A stretch of 64,000 nt of DNA from Desulfotruncus arcticus DSM 17038 (GCF_900113335.1 NZ_FOOX01000008.1:1-64000), one strand, 5' to 3'; shown: positions 1 to 8,366, counted from the first letter of the stretch. A program made the numbers and translations. Notes: a model not told the origin generated them from the letters alone.

Positions 1-447
1 GTCAACTTCTATACCATTATGGAATACCCGATGACCTCCTGCGGCTGCTTTGAGTGTATCCTCTCCATGGTGCCCGAGTGCAACGGCTTCATGGTAGTTA
101 ACCGTGAACACGGCGGCATGACCCCGTCCGGCATGACCTTCTCCACCCTGGCCGGCACCATCGGCGGCGGCGCCCAGATGCCCGGCTTCATGGGTATCGG
201 TAAATCATATCTGGCCTCGCCCAAGTTCGTACCCGCCGACGGCGGCCTGGGCAGACTGGTATGGATGCCCAAGGCGCTGAAAGAAGAGCTGCGCGCTTCA
301 CTGGAAGAGGCTGCTGAAAACGCCGGCCTGGGCAAAGACTTCGTCGATAAGATTGCTGACGAAACTGTCGGTACCAGCGGCGAGGAAATTATGTCCTTCC
401 TGGAAGAGAAGGGACATCCCGCTTTGACTATGGATCCGTTAATGTAG
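1..447 (+). CDS. acsB: Acetyl-CoA synthase (CODH/ACS beta subunit), C-terminal part
   Basis: Only the last 148 residues lie in the window; the gene enters from the left edge in frame 1. Acetyl-CoA synthase joins CO, a methyl group from the corrinoid protein and CoA in the Wood-Ljungdahl pathway. The segment TSCGCFEC at residues 12-19 carries the Cys-Gly-Cys pair that in the family binds the distal nickel of the A-cluster, and the following PECNG, GGMTPSGMTFSTLAGT and PGFMG stretches are typical of the ACS C-terminal domain. It points to an autotrophic or CO/acetate-metabolising anaerobe. The next gene starts 171 bases downstream, after a short stretch without a clear terminator, so read-through into the CGGC protein is possible. 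Confidence 0.93.
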   Translation, partial: VNFYTIMEYPMTSCGCFECILSMVPECNGFMVVNREHGGMTPSGMTFSTLAGTIGGGAQMPGFMGIGKSYLASPKFVPADGGLGRLVWMPKALKEELRASLEEAAENAGLGKDFVDKIADETVGTSGEEIMSFLEEKGHPALTMDPLM

Positions 448-618
448 TTTTTTAAAATCAAAAATTAAATCTTGGCATACATTAGCCTCCCCCTGGTTGG
501 TACTCCCCAAAACCCCGACCAGGGAAATTTTTTGTTTAAAACTTGCTTAGCCTGCTGACAGGATTTGCAAAATTTAAATCGAATTTTGAAATTAATTATA
601 TTGAAAGGAGTAATACCG

Positions 619-963
619 ATGAAAGTCCTAATTGTTGCCTGTGGTAATTATTCATCACAGGGTTATGGCTGTCCCGGGGAATGGAAGTGCTTAACAGCAG
701 CCGCCAAAAAAGACGGAGAATTTGCTCAATACGAGGATAATGTACAGGTAATTGGTTTTTTAGAATGCGAATGCAACGGGCGCCAGCTTATTCCTAACAT
801 TGGCTGCGTGAAAAAGAATTCGGATTTCGACGCCATTCACTTCTCCACCTGTATGGCCAAACCTTGGCCAAACTGCCCTTATATGGATATAGACGAATTA
901 GCCGGTAAAGTTGAGGAAAAATTCGGCGTAAAAGTAATTAAAGGAACCCATAATTACGGTTAA
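619..963 (+). CDS. CGGC-domain putative metal-binding protein 1
   Basis: A 114-residue protein of the CGGC family, small cysteine-rich proteins thought to bind metal; no reaction is established. The start at ATG 619 is chosen because AAAGGAG sits 9 bases before it; an upstream in-frame ATG at 565 has no ribosome site. Visible motifs are VACGNYSSQGYGCPG near the N-terminus, LECECNG at mid-protein and HFSTCMAKPWPNCPY near residue 80. The canonical CGGC tetrad is degenerate here (CECN). It follows acsB, and a related protein lies at 1722, so a role beside the CODH/ACS system is a reasonable guess only. An intrinsic terminator follows at 1001. Confidence 0.75.
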   Translation: MKVLIVACGNYSSQGYGCPGEWKCLTAAAKKDGEFAQYEDNVQVIGFLECECNGRQLIPNIGCVKKNSDFDAIHFSTCMAKPWPNCPYMDIDELAGKVEEKFGVKVIKGTHNYG

Positions 964-1000
964 AATTCAAATCAACCAACTTTTATCTTCATATGCCTCA

Positions 1001-1029
1001 AAAAAGCAGAGCTATAAGCTCTGCTTTTT
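1001..1029 (+). terminator. Intrinsic terminator after CGGC protein 1
   Basis: Nine-base stem AGCAGAGCT / AGCTCTGCT with a three-base loop, extended by A/T pairs and followed by a T-rich tract. It closes the acsB-side transcription unit. Confidence 0.85.
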
Positions 1030-1174
1030 CTTCTTGATCAATGCGCACGGAGGGAACCACCGGAGCGCCAGATACAAATAACTTAAAAACTTTTTTCAAA
1101 ATAGAATAGAACAACATAAAAACGATATGATAAAGACTTTATACAGTGGGTAAGCTATCGGCGAGGTGATACGT

Positions 1175-1570
1175 ATGAATTATTTAACCACGTCATTATG
1201 GTTTATACTGGCGTCAGCATTGCAAGCTATAACGATTTGGCTGGCCCTGAGGGCAGGACTGACTACCTTCAACCCGAGCTTTAATTATACCGGCCTGTTT
1301 GGCTTTTTAGTTATCGGCCAAATCGCCGGATACCTGCTGATTAGCTTTTTCGGTGGCAGGGCTCAGATATCCGGAATCACCTACGGAGCAATCTACGGCT
1401 TTTTTCTCTGGGTAGTAATCGCCCTCTTGCTGGCCCCGGCTTTAAATCTGTTTACTTCCCCCCTGCAAATTGGGCTGAACGCAATCATAGTAACTTTATT
1501 ATCATTCCTAATATATGGGGCCGTAGCCGGCTACGCCTCCGAACACACTGTTAAGCATTTAAGAGATTAA
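1175..1570 (+). CDS. Small membrane protein, unknown function
   Basis: A 131-residue protein with about four hydrophobic segments (roughly residues 6-26, 38-58, 70-92 and 102-122) and a short basic tail. I do not recognise the family. The start at ATG 1175 has GAGGTG six bases upstream; the GTG at 1166 overlaps that ribosome site and is less likely. The gene stands alone between two CGGC-family genes, with a terminator before it, so it is probably a separate transcription unit. Gly-rich helices (GITYGAIYGFF, IYGAVAGYAS) suggest tight helix packing rather than a transporter of known type. Confidence 0.6.
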   Translation: MNYLTTSLWFILASALQAITIWLALRAGLTTFNPSFNYTGLFGFLVIGQIAGYLLISFFGGRAQISGITYGAIYGFFLWVVIALLLAPALNLFTSPLQIGLNAIIVTLLSFLIYGAVAGYASEHTVKHLRD

Positions 1571-1721
1571 ACATTGATGAGGGTGGAATAATTTCCACCT
1601 TGATTGGCACAACGCTTTCTAATTTATTGATTAATCGGCAGGAAATATATAAGACAATAGAGAATATGTTCGCAAATAGAAGATAGACAGAAAACTAAGC
1701 CAGGAAAGAGGAGATTTTTTA

Positions 1722-2075
1722 ATGCCCAATATTATGATTGTAACTTGCGCTAAAATTCGCGATATTCATTGCATAGCCTGTTTGAAATGCTTTAAAGCCG
1801 CTAATTTAAAAGAAGGGCAATTTGCAAATTATGACAAAGTCAATATCGTAGGTATGAGTTCTTGCGGAGATTGCCCGGGACTCGTAATGCCCAAAGTAGG
1901 GCTTGTAATGGAAATGGCTGATTACCTGGAGTGTGATGTGGATGTCATCCATTTTGGTACCTGTATGGTAAAAGCAGTCAAAACAGCAGCCTGCCCGATT
2001 GACCTGGAAAAAGTCAAGGAAATGCTAACCAATAAGTATGGAGTGCCTGTGGTTATAGGAACTCACGACTATTAA
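1722..2075 (+). CDS. CGGC-domain putative metal-binding protein 2
   Basis: A 117-residue paralogue-like relative of the protein at 619. It has the family layout: VTCAKIRDIHCIACLKCFKAA at the N-terminus, SSCGDCPG near residue 47 in the position of the CGGC signature, HFGTCMVKA near residue 86 and a final VVIGTHDY that matches the KGTHNYG end of the first copy. AGGAAAGAGGAG lies about 8 bases before the ATG. The family probably binds metal through these cysteines; substrate and partners are unknown. It is monocistronic and ends before a very large palindrome at 2164 that probably stops transcription. Confidence 0.75.
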   Translation: MPNIMIVTCAKIRDIHCIACLKCFKAANLKEGQFANYDKVNIVGMSSCGDCPGLVMPKVGLVMEMADYLECDVDVIHFGTCMVKAVKTAACPIDLEKVKEMLTNKYGVPVVIGTHDY

Positions 2076-2163
2076 ACCCTATATGAGCTATTAACCAGTT
2101 TCACTTATTGATTTGACACTAAACCTAACCCCGCATGGATATGTCAATTTAGCATGCTAAAAC

Positions 2164-2219
2164 AAATAAAACAGACCCCATAAGCGCCGGCGCCGGCGCT
2201 TATGGGGTCTGTTTTATTT
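2164..2219. terminator. Perfect 56-bp palindrome, probable two-way terminator
   Basis: Two 28-base arms are exact reverse complements with no spacer; the outer parts are A-rich and T-rich and the core is GC-rich (GCGCCGGCGCCGGCGC). It sits between the end of the plus-strand CGGC gene and the end of the minus-strand aldolase gene, so it can terminate both. A perfect, spacer-free stem of this length is unusual for a simple terminator. Confidence 0.8.
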
Positions 2220-2261
2220 TATGTTTAATCGAAATAACTATTCAGCATCTATAACTTCTTA

Positions 2262-2326
2262 GAACTCAGGAGTCAGCATGAGAGAACCGGGCTCGCGGTA
2301 TTCTGACTCCTGAATTCTGAACAGTA
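2262..2326. repeat. Dispersed inverted repeat, copy 1
   Basis: The core ACTCAGGAGTCAG at the left is mirrored by CTGACTCCTGAATTCTGA at the right around a loop of about 25 bases. Related copies occur at 6215 and 22928. The three share the unit TCAGGAGTCAG(A)ATTC and look like one family of short intergenic palindromic repeats. Confidence 0.7.
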
Positions 2327-2327
2327 A

Positions 2328-3356
2328 CTAATTGATATTATTTATCACATCAATGGCATATTCAACATCTTCTCTGCTTACATCACGATGAGTTACCAAC
2401 CTGATCAACGTGGGCCCGAAAGTTATGGCCAACACGCCCCGCTGCTCCAGCACAGACACAAATTCCTCGGAGGTCATGCCCGTCCCGGATACGTCCGCCA
2501 CGATGATGTTGGTTTGCACCTTATTCAAATCCACCTGCACCCCCGGTATACCGGCCAGGCTTTGGGCCAACATTTTAGCGTGAACATGATCCTCAGCCAG
2601 CCTGTTTACCGAGCCAAGTGCTACCAGACCGGCCGCTGCGAGAATACCTGCCTGCCGCATGCCGCCGCCAAGGGCTTTGCGGTATTTGCGCGCCCTGTCG
2701 ATAAAATCACGGCTCCCGGCCAACATAGAGCCTACCGGCGCACCCAATCCCTTGGACAAACAAAACATTATTGAATCGCACCAGCGGGAAAACTCACCGG
2801 GCTGTCGGCCAAGAGCTACGGCGGCGTTGAAAATCCTGGCGCCATCCACGTGGACAGACAGCCTGTATTGTTTGGCCAGCTCGTATATTTCCTGCATTTG
2901 TTCCGGCGCCATAATTGTGCCGCTACCCCGGTTATGCGTGTTTTCCAGGCAGATTAAAGAAGTTTCGGGATAATGTATATTGTCCCTGTCTCTAACGGCC
3001 GCCTTGATCAGTTTAGGGGCATCCGGTCCATGCAAACCGGTAACCGGTCGCAGCTGGACCGCCGATAAAATGGCGGGGGCTCCCACCTCGTAATAAAAAA
3101 TATGTGCTTGATCGTCAACGATAACTTCATTGCCTCTGGCGGTATGAGATAAAACAGCCACCTGATTGCCCATAGTGCCGGAAGCGACAAAAAGGGCCGC
3201 CTCTTTGCCAATCATAGCTGCTGCTGTTGCTTCCAGCCGTTTAACAGTCGGATCTTCACCAAGTACGTCATCACCTACTTCAGCATGGGCCATTGCCTCT
3301 CGCATTTCCATCGTTGGTTTGGTCACCGTATCACTTCTTAAGTCAACAGTCTTCAT
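2328..3356 (-). CDS. ltaE: Low-specificity L-threonine aldolase
   Basis: A PLP enzyme of fold type I that splits L-threonine or allo-threonine to glycine and acetaldehyde. The 342-residue length is normal for the family. Diagnostic parts are the N-terminal [21 protein letters not shown], the [15 protein letters not shown] segment with the cofactor-contacting Asp, and [13 protein letters not shown], which holds the Schiff-base lysine. The start at 3356 is preferred because GGAGG lies 7 bases upstream of MKTVDLRSD; an in-frame start 21 bases earlier would include the ribosome site. Monocistronic; it converges on the CGGC gene across the 56-bp palindrome. Confidence 0.9.
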   Translation of the reverse strand: MKTVDLRSDTVTKPTMEMREAMAHAEVGDDVLGEDPTVKRLEATAAAMIGKEAALFVASGTMGNQVAVLSHTARGNEVIVDDQAHIFYYEVGAPAILSAVQLRPVTGLHGPDAPKLIKAAVRDRDNIHYPETSLICLENTHNRGSGTIMAPEQMQEIYELAKQYRLSVHVDGARIFNAAVALGRQPGEFSRWCDSIMFCLSKGLGAPVGSMLAGSRDFIDRARKYRKALGGGMRQAGILAAAGLVALGSVNRLAEDHVHAKMLAQSLAGIPGVQVDLNKVQTNIIVADVSGTGMTSEEFVSVLEQRGVLAITFGPTLIRLVTHRDVSREDVEYAIDVINNIN

Positions 3357-3535
3357 TTTTACCTCCACTTTAGCCAAGTAATCTGGTGTTATCTTCTGCG
3401 AAAACCACTGAAAATCCTTTCCTGAGCGATTTGCGCTATGACCTTTAATATTTCCTTAAAATAGTTGAAGGTTATCGGCCACTGAATGTACAATATAATA
3501 AATAAAAGATACAACTAACGGGGAGGGGTAATTGT

Positions 3536-3667
3536 ATGGACCTGCATCACGCGGAACCGGTCCAGGAGGAGTTCAAAATGGATTACTCCGAGTGGAGTTA
3601 CATCAATATTATTCCGGCAATTCTTTTTTTCGGTTTTATCGCAGGCGTAATAACTATATTTGTTTAG
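3536..3667 (+). CDS. 43-residue single-span membrane peptide
   Basis: A short reading frame with a strong ribosome site (GGGGAGGGG, 7 bases before ATG). The first 20 residues are acidic and soluble (MDLHHAEPVQEEF...), and the last 20 are a hydrophobic helix ending IAGVITIFV. A promoter-like pair TTGAAG (3465-3470) and TACAAT (3489-3494) with 18-base spacing lies upstream, and a strong terminator follows at 3693. This complete mini-transcription unit supports a real gene. Function unknown; it could be a small regulator or subunit of a membrane complex. Confidence 0.6.
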   Translation: MDLHHAEPVQEEFKMDYSEWSYINIIPAILFFGFIAGVITIFV

Positions 3668-3692
3668 AACAATTAAAACTTAATTAAACACG

Positions 3693-3717
3693 AAAAAAGG
3701 CCTTGGAGGCCTTTTTT
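3693..3717. terminator. Two-way intrinsic terminator
   Basis: Stem AAAAAAGGCCT / AGGCCTTTTTT with a 3-base loop. A and T tracts on both sides serve the small gene at 3536 on the plus strand and the MBL gene at 3739 on the minus strand. Confidence 0.88.
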
Positions 3718-3738
3718 CTTTTTGGAGTCAGGCTTGAC

Positions 3739-4539
3739 TTAACCCTTATCTGAAATAATCGATCTTATGATATGCTCCGAAGACCACTCTTTACCTGATA
3801 TTAAGGTCAGCGGCGCAGTCTTGGGAAAAATCTTTTTATTTATCTCGGCCACACCCATACCTTTCTCTTTTAATAGGAAAACCTCACCTACTAAATTTTC
3901 AAGGTATTCCGTTTTCTTTTTAATCATTTCCCTGCCGTTATCAACCACTCCGGCATGGGCGCAATAAACAGCTCGGAAATCATAGTTTAAAATTTTTTTA
4001 AGAGAATCCATAATGCGGTAGATATTCTCACATTTCATAACAATTTTTGTTTTCGGAGTTACAAAAAGATCACCGGTAAAAAAAACACCCTCCCCGGGAT
4101 CGTAGATGGCAATATGATCAAAGGAATGCCCCGGCACTTCTATAATCTGAAAAGTCCTTGTCAACCCCTCAATCTCACTTCCAACCGGCCTTGGTGAAAA
4201 CTTTGACCTTGATCCCCAAAAAATACGCCGGTAAAAAGGAATTTTAGCGTTTACTCGGCATAAGGAAATTGCTGAAGGATGGCTGTATATCTCTACGCCG
4301 TTTTTTTCCAAAAACGGCGCGTTACCGCTATGATCCTCGTGAAAATGCGTTAGTACGACCCGTTCCGGGCGGTGGGAATTAAAAAAATTTAAATAATCTT
4401 TTCTAAATTTACTTGGCCCGGTGTCAACGGCCAAACCATCAACCAGATATACAAATGTCTTTAAAGTTGTGCCCAAAAGGCTGATAGTGCATCCGGCACA
4501 CAATACCCCGTTGTGCTTATTTAATTTCAAGCCACTCAA
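3739..4539 (-). CDS. MBL-fold metallo-hydrolase
   Basis: A 266-residue metallo-beta-lactamase fold protein. The metal motif HFHEDHSG (residues 61-68) is intact, followed by a conserved EVPGHSFDHIAIYDPGEG strand with the third His and FFTGDLF with the bridging Asp; the last His is in YCAHAG. Family members hydrolyse thioesters, lactones, phosphodiesters or glutathione conjugates; the substrate here cannot be told. The start is TTG at 4539, placed 7 bases after GGGGGA; the nearby ATG is out of frame. A C-terminal segment of about 60 residues is helical and may cap the active site. Monocistronic. Confidence 0.8.
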   Translation of the reverse strand: MSGLKLNKHNGVLCAGCTISLLGTTLKTFVYLVDGLAVDTGPSKFRKDYLNFFNSHRPERVVLTHFHEDHSGNAPFLEKNGVEIYSHPSAISLCRVNAKIPFYRRIFWGSRSKFSPRPVGSEIEGLTRTFQIIEVPGHSFDHIAIYDPGEGVFFTGDLFVTPKTKIVMKCENIYRIMDSLKKILNYDFRAVYCAHAGVVDNGREMIKKKTEYLENLVGEVFLLKEKGMGVAEINKKIFPKTAPLTLISGKEWSSEHIIRSIISDKG

Positions 4540-4792
4540 TGGAAAAATCCCCCATTCAATTACACCTGCCCGCCGCAGCTTGTATCCGGCGTTCCGTAAA
4601 TCCGCCGGATCACCTTGTCAAAGCTGTCTATTTTTCATGCTCTGCCGGCACCGTTAGTGGCATGGATATCTATAGCGAATAATAAAGCTATAAAAAATAT
4701 TCGATTAAATTTTGATATAACCTTTATTTGGTACCTTTTGATTTTATATCTTTTTTTTAATACAGTGCAGGAAAAAAGGTATATATCATAGA

Positions 4793-4812
4793 AAATAGGA
4801 ATATTCCTATTT
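4793..4812. promoter_or_regulatory. Perfect 20-bp palindrome, probable Fur-family operator
   Basis: AAATAGGAATATTCCTATTT ends 16 bases before the zur-like start codon. A perfect dyad of this size directly in front of a Fur-family gene that heads a znu operon is what an autoregulatory Zur box should look like, although it differs from the Bacillus Zur consensus. Confidence 0.6.
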
Positions 4813-4828
4813 AAGGAGATGAGATTAA

Positions 4829-5257
4829 TTGAACGCCAGCCATGAAATTTTTCAGATTTTAAAAGACAGCGGCTACAAATTAACCCGTCAGCGCCGAGTT
4901 ATTATTGATGCTCTGGCAAAACACAACCGGCCGGTTACCGCTCAGGAAATTTATCTTCAGGTAAGAAAGAATTTACCTTCAATCAGCCAGGATACACTGT
5001 ATAGAAATTTGGAGGTACTAGCTTTCGTCAGGGTGGTTAACAGGATCAGGGTTCGCGGAGGCGACCGGTTTGAGCTGGCGGAACAGCATCACCATCATTT
5101 TATTTGCTTAAAGTGCGGCGAGGTCAAATGTTTAAAGGGCTGCCCCATCGGGCCACAGCAGTTGTCCGAGGCCAACAAAAACAACCTGGAAGTTCTTTAT
5201 CACAATTTCGAGCTGTCTGGCTACTGCGAAAAGTGCAGACACAGAAAGGAAGGATAA
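4829..5257 (+). CDS. zur: Fur-family metalloregulator, probably Zur
   Basis: A 142-residue Fur-family repressor: N-terminal winged helix (KLTRQRRVIIDAL, SISQDTLYRNLEVL) and C-terminal metal and dimerisation domain. Metal ligands visible are the HHHHF cluster near residue 91, CLKCGEVKC near 96 and YCEKC near 135, giving the two CxxC structural zinc sites. The start is TTG with AAGGAGATGAG before it. It is translationally close-coupled to znuA (stop to start 2 bases) and heads zur-znuA-znuC-znuB, which points to zinc rather than iron as the signal. The palindrome at 4793 is its likely own operator. Manganese or iron sensing is not excluded from sequence. Confidence 0.75.
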   Translation: MNASHEIFQILKDSGYKLTRQRRVIIDALAKHNRPVTAQEIYLQVRKNLPSISQDTLYRNLEVLAFVRVVNRIRVRGGDRFELAEQHHHHFICLKCGEVKCLKGCPIGPQQLSEANKNNLEVLYHNFELSGYCEKCRHRKEG

Positions 5258-5259
5258 TA

Positions 5260-6207
5260 TTGAAAAAGAAGCTGGCAACATTAATTTTAGTGTTATTAAC
5301 GATTTTTGTTTTCTCAGGTTGTTCCAACAACGGAAGCAAATCAACTGAAGATACTTCCAAAGTCCGGGTGGTGGCTACCATTTTCCCTGTTGCGGATATA
5401 ATTAACAATATCGGTGGAGATAAGGTTGAAGTATCCACACTCCTGCCGGCGGGAAGCAGTCCTCATACCTTTGAGGCAACGCCTGAGCAATTAAAACAAA
5501 TTTCCGGCACCCAGCTGTTTGTTAAAGTAGGCGCAGACTTGGATACATTTGCCGACAAATTGGCGGAAGCCGGCAAACCGGAATTGATGACATTAACATT
5601 GGCAGATAAGGTAGATTTATTGGCGGAAAGCCCACTGGAGGAAATTGAGGATAAAGCGGGAACCGGCGCAGATACCCATAGTCATCACCATCATGATATG
5701 AACCCCCATTTTTGGCTTAACCCGGTCCTGGTAAAAGATTGCCTGGCTCCTGAAATTGCCGACGCTTTAGCCATCTTGTCACCGGAAGACAAGGATTATT
5801 TCCAGGCCAACCTGACAGAATACTGCAATAAAATTGATCAGTTAGATCAGGAAATAGACCAAAAAACTTCTGTTCTAAAAAACAGGTCGTTTATCGCATT
5901 TCATTCCTCATGGTGTTACTTTGCCGACAGGTATAATCTGGAGGATATAACCGTGGAGGAATTCCCGGGTAAAGAGCCTTCTGCCAAATGGATTGCCGGT
6001 ATCATTGATTTGGCCAAGTCTAAACAGGCCAAGGCAGTTCTAATTGAGCCTCAGTTTAGCCCCAAGGCGGCCCAGGTTTTGGCCGACGAAATAGGGATTC
6101 CGGTAATCAAGGTAGACCCTTTGGGAGCCGAAAATATTACCGGTTTCAACAGCTACCTGAGCATAATGCGCTCTAATACAGATAATTTGGTAAAAGCTCT
6201 GCAGTAG
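5260..6207 (+). CDS. znuA: Zinc ABC transporter substrate-binding lipoprotein
   Basis: A 315-residue solute-binding protein of the cluster A-I metal family. The start is TTG 5260, 8 bases after GGAAGG, giving a clean lipoprotein signal (KKKLATLILVLLTIFVFSGC) with Cys 20 as the lipid site; any longer reading overlaps zur. The metal cleft is recognisable: HTFEATP, the histidine-rich loop HSHHHHDMNPHFWLNP (about 150-165), AFHSSW and EPQFSP near the C-terminus. The His-rich loop is typical for zinc rather than manganese binders. It delivers the metal to ZnuB/ZnuC encoded downstream. Confidence 0.88.
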   Translation: MKKKLATLILVLLTIFVFSGCSNNGSKSTEDTSKVRVVATIFPVADIINNIGGDKVEVSTLLPAGSSPHTFEATPEQLKQISGTQLFVKVGADLDTFADKLAEAGKPELMTLTLADKVDLLAESPLEEIEDKAGTGADTHSHHHHDMNPHFWLNPVLVKDCLAPEIADALAILSPEDKDYFQANLTEYCNKIDQLDQEIDQKTSVLKNRSFIAFHSSWCYFADRYNLEDITVEEFPGKEPSAKWIAGIIDLAKSKQAKAVLIEPQFSPKAAQVLADEIGIPVIKVDPLGAENITGFNSYLSIMRSNTDNLVKALQ

Positions 6208-6214
6208 TAATTTA

Positions 6215-6285
6215 GGTATTCAGGGGTCAGAATTCGACAATACTTCAAAACATAACTTATTCTTTTGACTCCTGACTTCTAAGTA
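6215..6285. repeat. Dispersed inverted repeat, copy 2
   Basis: ATTCAGGGGTCAGAATTC at the left is mirrored by TTGACTCCTGACTTCT at the right. It lies between znuA and znuC and would form a hairpin in the operon transcript. It belongs to the same family as the copies at 2262 and 22928. Confidence 0.72.
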
Positions 6286-6301
6286 AATCGAGGTGTTACA
6301 T

Positions 6302-7075
6302 ATGCCAACAGACCCCGTAGTTGAATTTGAACACGTAGATGCTTTTTTACAAAACCGGTGTGTACTGGAAGATATTACTTTTACTATTAAAGAAGGAGAC
6401 TTTATAGGGGTAATAGGACCAAACGGCGCCGGCAAAACAACGTTGTTACGCCTCATTCTCGGGCTCTTGCAGCCAACCCGGGGGCAGATTAAATTATTTG
6501 GCGCTGACCCTGCCGCACTAAAAAGACCCAACCGCAAAGTCGGTTATTTACCGCAAAAATCCGGTTTTGACCGGCGCTTTCCATTATCGGTAAAAGATGT
6601 TGTGTTATTGGGCTTTTTCGGGGAAACGGGCCTTTTTAAAAGCCCTGGTCAGCTGGAAAAAAGCCGGGCGGAAGAGGTCATGCAAAGATTAGGCATTGCT
6701 GAACATAAAGATCGTCCGGTGGGAGAAGTTTCGGGCGGGCAGCAGCAGCTTGCTTTCCTCGCCGCGGCCCTGGTATCCAAACCTAAATTATTAATCTTAG
6801 ACGAACCAACAAATGGCCTGGACCCCGCTGCCCAAAACAGATTCTACGGTCTGGTCAGAGAAATGCAGGCATACCTTTCTTTAACGGTAATTACCGTTTC
6901 CCATGACCTGGCAACAATATCCGCCAATGCCGACAATATCATCTGCATCAACCGGACCATGCACATGCACGGCAGTTCCGCTGAAGTAATGAAGCACCTG
7001 TCAGGAAACCACTTATATCGTTGCGAATTTGACCTTTTATCCGGATCGTCCAATGGTTGGAGGGAACAGTCCTAA
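6302..7075 (+). CDS. znuC: Zinc ABC transporter ATP-binding protein
   Basis: A 257-residue ABC ATPase. Walker A GPNGAGKTT (about 39-47), Q-loop LPQKSGF, signature VSGGQQQ, Walker B LLILDEPTNGLD and the switch His in TVSHD are all intact. It belongs to the metal-specific subgroup of short ABC proteins that pair with ZnuB-type permeases. ATG 6302 follows GAGGTG by six bases; the upstream GTG lies within that site. Its stop codon overlaps the znuB start by one base. A dispersed palindromic repeat separates it from znuA and could modulate the relative amounts of binding protein and pump. Confidence 0.88.
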   Translation: MPTDPVVEFEHVDAFLQNRCVLEDITFTIKEGDFIGVIGPNGAGKTTLLRLILGLLQPTRGQIKLFGADPAALKRPNRKVGYLPQKSGFDRRFPLSVKDVVLLGFFGETGLFKSPGQLEKSRAEEVMQRLGIAEHKDRPVGEVSGGQQQLAFLAAALVSKPKLLILDEPTNGLDPAAQNRFYGLVREMQAYLSLTVITVSHDLATISANADNIICINRTMHMHGSSAEVMKHLSGNHLYRCEFDLLSGSSNGWREQS

Positions 7076-7971
7076 TGAATATGCTTGCCTATGATTTTAT
7101 GCAGCGCGCAATTATTGCCGGAATCTTGGTTGGAGTTATCTGTTCATTTGTTGCTTTTTTCGTTGTTTTGAAAAGACTGTCCTTTGCTGGCGTGGGTATT
7201 TCACATTCGGCCCTAGGGGGAGTTGCCCTGGGGGTATTTTTAGGGTTTAACCCGATTCTGGCGGGAGGCATTTTCGCTACCATTGTTGCATGGCTGATAG
7301 GTTTTGTAAGCCGGCGGGGTGAAATCGAAGAGGATGTCACCATTGGCATCTTCTTTTCGGCCGCCATGGCTTTCGGCATAACCGTTATGGGAATGGCCAG
7401 CGGCTATTATGCCGATCTTTTCAGTTTTTTGTTCGGCAACATTCTGGCTGTAAGCAATCAGGATTTAGTGGTTCTGGCCTCAGTGGGCGGGATAGTGCTG
7501 CTGTCCCTCGGCTTATGTTTCAAAGGGCTTTTATTTATCTGCTTTGACGAGGAACTGGCACAGGTTAACGGAGTCCCGGTTAAGGCACTTTATTACCTGT
7601 TGCTCACTTGCATTGCCGTCACAGTAGTTATAGCGGTAAAGGTAGTAGGGATTATACTGGCATCAGCATTACTGGTAATTCCAGCAGCAATGGCACAGGA
7701 ATTGACTAGAAATTTCAGATGGATGCTGGCGCTTTCTATTATAGCCGGATTGATCTCTTCGCTGGGAGGGCTATGCCTGTCATATTACTACGACCTCCCT
7801 TCCGGTTCGACTATTGTGCTGACGGCCAGTTTACTTTTCCTTTTGGCCTTTGCCTTATCACCTCGCAGAATGCACCTGCATAAAATCAGCAGATTATTGA
7901 AAAGAAAAGAATTAAAAAGCCAAAGCACAGGAACAGGAGGAGGGACAAGGGAACAGGTTCGTTGTCCCTGA
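7075..7971 (+). CDS. znuB: Zinc ABC transporter permease
   Basis: A 298-residue integral membrane protein with about eight to nine hydrophobic spans, of the ABC-3 permease family. GISHSALGGVALG, PILAGGIFA and the late VVGIILASALLVIPAA are typical. ATG 7075 overlaps the znuC stop (TAATG), so translation is coupled. The last 25 residues are basic and polar (KRKELKSQSTGTGGGTREQ), and their coding DNA runs into a G-rich repeat that reads on into the intergenic region, so the natural end may have been altered by repeat insertion. Confidence 0.87.
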   Translation: MNMLAYDFMQRAIIAGILVGVICSFVAFFVVLKRLSFAGVGISHSALGGVALGVFLGFNPILAGGIFATIVAWLIGFVSRRGEIEEDVTIGIFFSAAMAFGITVMGMASGYYADLFSFLFGNILAVSNQDLVVLASVGGIVLLSLGLCFKGLLFICFDEELAQVNGVPVKALYYLLLTCIAVTVVIAVKVVGIILASALLVIPAAMAQELTRNFRWMLALSIIAGLISSLGGLCLSYYYDLPSGSTIVLTASLLFLLAFALSPRRMHLHKISRLLKRKELKSQSTGTGGGTREQVRCP

Positions 7972-8005
7972 CCCGGGATATCAAACCTGTCCGCCCCCGT
8001 TCCTC
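7929..8005. repeat. GGGACAA-type palindromic repeat at the znuB end
   Basis: AGGGACAA and TTGTCCCT flank a 13-base loop at 7942-7970, and CAAACCTGTCCGCCCC further right mirrors part of the left arm. The repeat supplies the last codons of znuB. It looks like a second family of short palindromic repeats, distinct from the TCAGGAGTCAG family. Confidence 0.45.
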
Positions 8006-8143
8006 TCGAAGATAGAGTCTAAACTGGGGTGCATTTATTTGAACCCTGGTAGCGCCGTCCTTTTCCATGGTAAATAATGTCTTAGCTCGGCATTGCGTCA
8101 TTACGTTAGCGCTCCCCCCTTACTAACAAGTAAATACCATTAT

Positions 8144-8168
8144 GGTGTTTTAGCCAAGCTAAAACACC
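8144..8168. terminator. Hairpin downstream of the znu operon
   Basis: GGTGTTTTAG / CTAAAACACC around a 5-base loop. There is no T-tract, so it may stabilise the transcript end rather than terminate by itself. Confidence 0.45.
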
Positions 8169-8193
8169 CGTGTTGGCATATAGTACTGACACC

Positions 8194-8217
8194 AAAAACC
8201 CGGCTAAATGCCGGGTT
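8194..8217 (-). terminator. Intrinsic terminator of the 48-aa gene
   Basis: On the minus strand AACCCGGC, a 5-base loop and GCCGGGTT are followed by a run of T. It begins right after the stop codon of the small gene at 8220. Confidence 0.8.
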
Positions 8218-8219
8218 AA

Positions 8220-8366
8220 TTAGTCCTCTGGAGCGTCATACATGTTTTCTAAGTCCGCCGTTTTAACTTCACGCATTTCTTTAGCATCCAGCGTCCTTAG
8301 TTCGCCAGATTTTACCGACCGTAGTTTTTCCGCTGTAGTAGTGCGAAAATAGTCAGCCTTAACCAT
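8220..8366 (-). CDS. 48-residue hypothetical protein
   Basis: A short charged protein (begins MVKADYFRTTTAEKLR, ends ENMYDAPED) with GGGGAT 6 bases before its ATG and an immediate intrinsic terminator. The composition is about one third Lys/Arg/Glu/Asp with no hydrophobic span and no cysteine, suggesting a small helical soluble protein. I do not recognise it. The tidy unit of ribosome site, frame and terminator supports expression. Confidence 0.5.
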   Translation of the reverse strand: MVKADYFRTTTAEKLRSVKSGELRTLDAKEMREVKTADLENMYDAPED

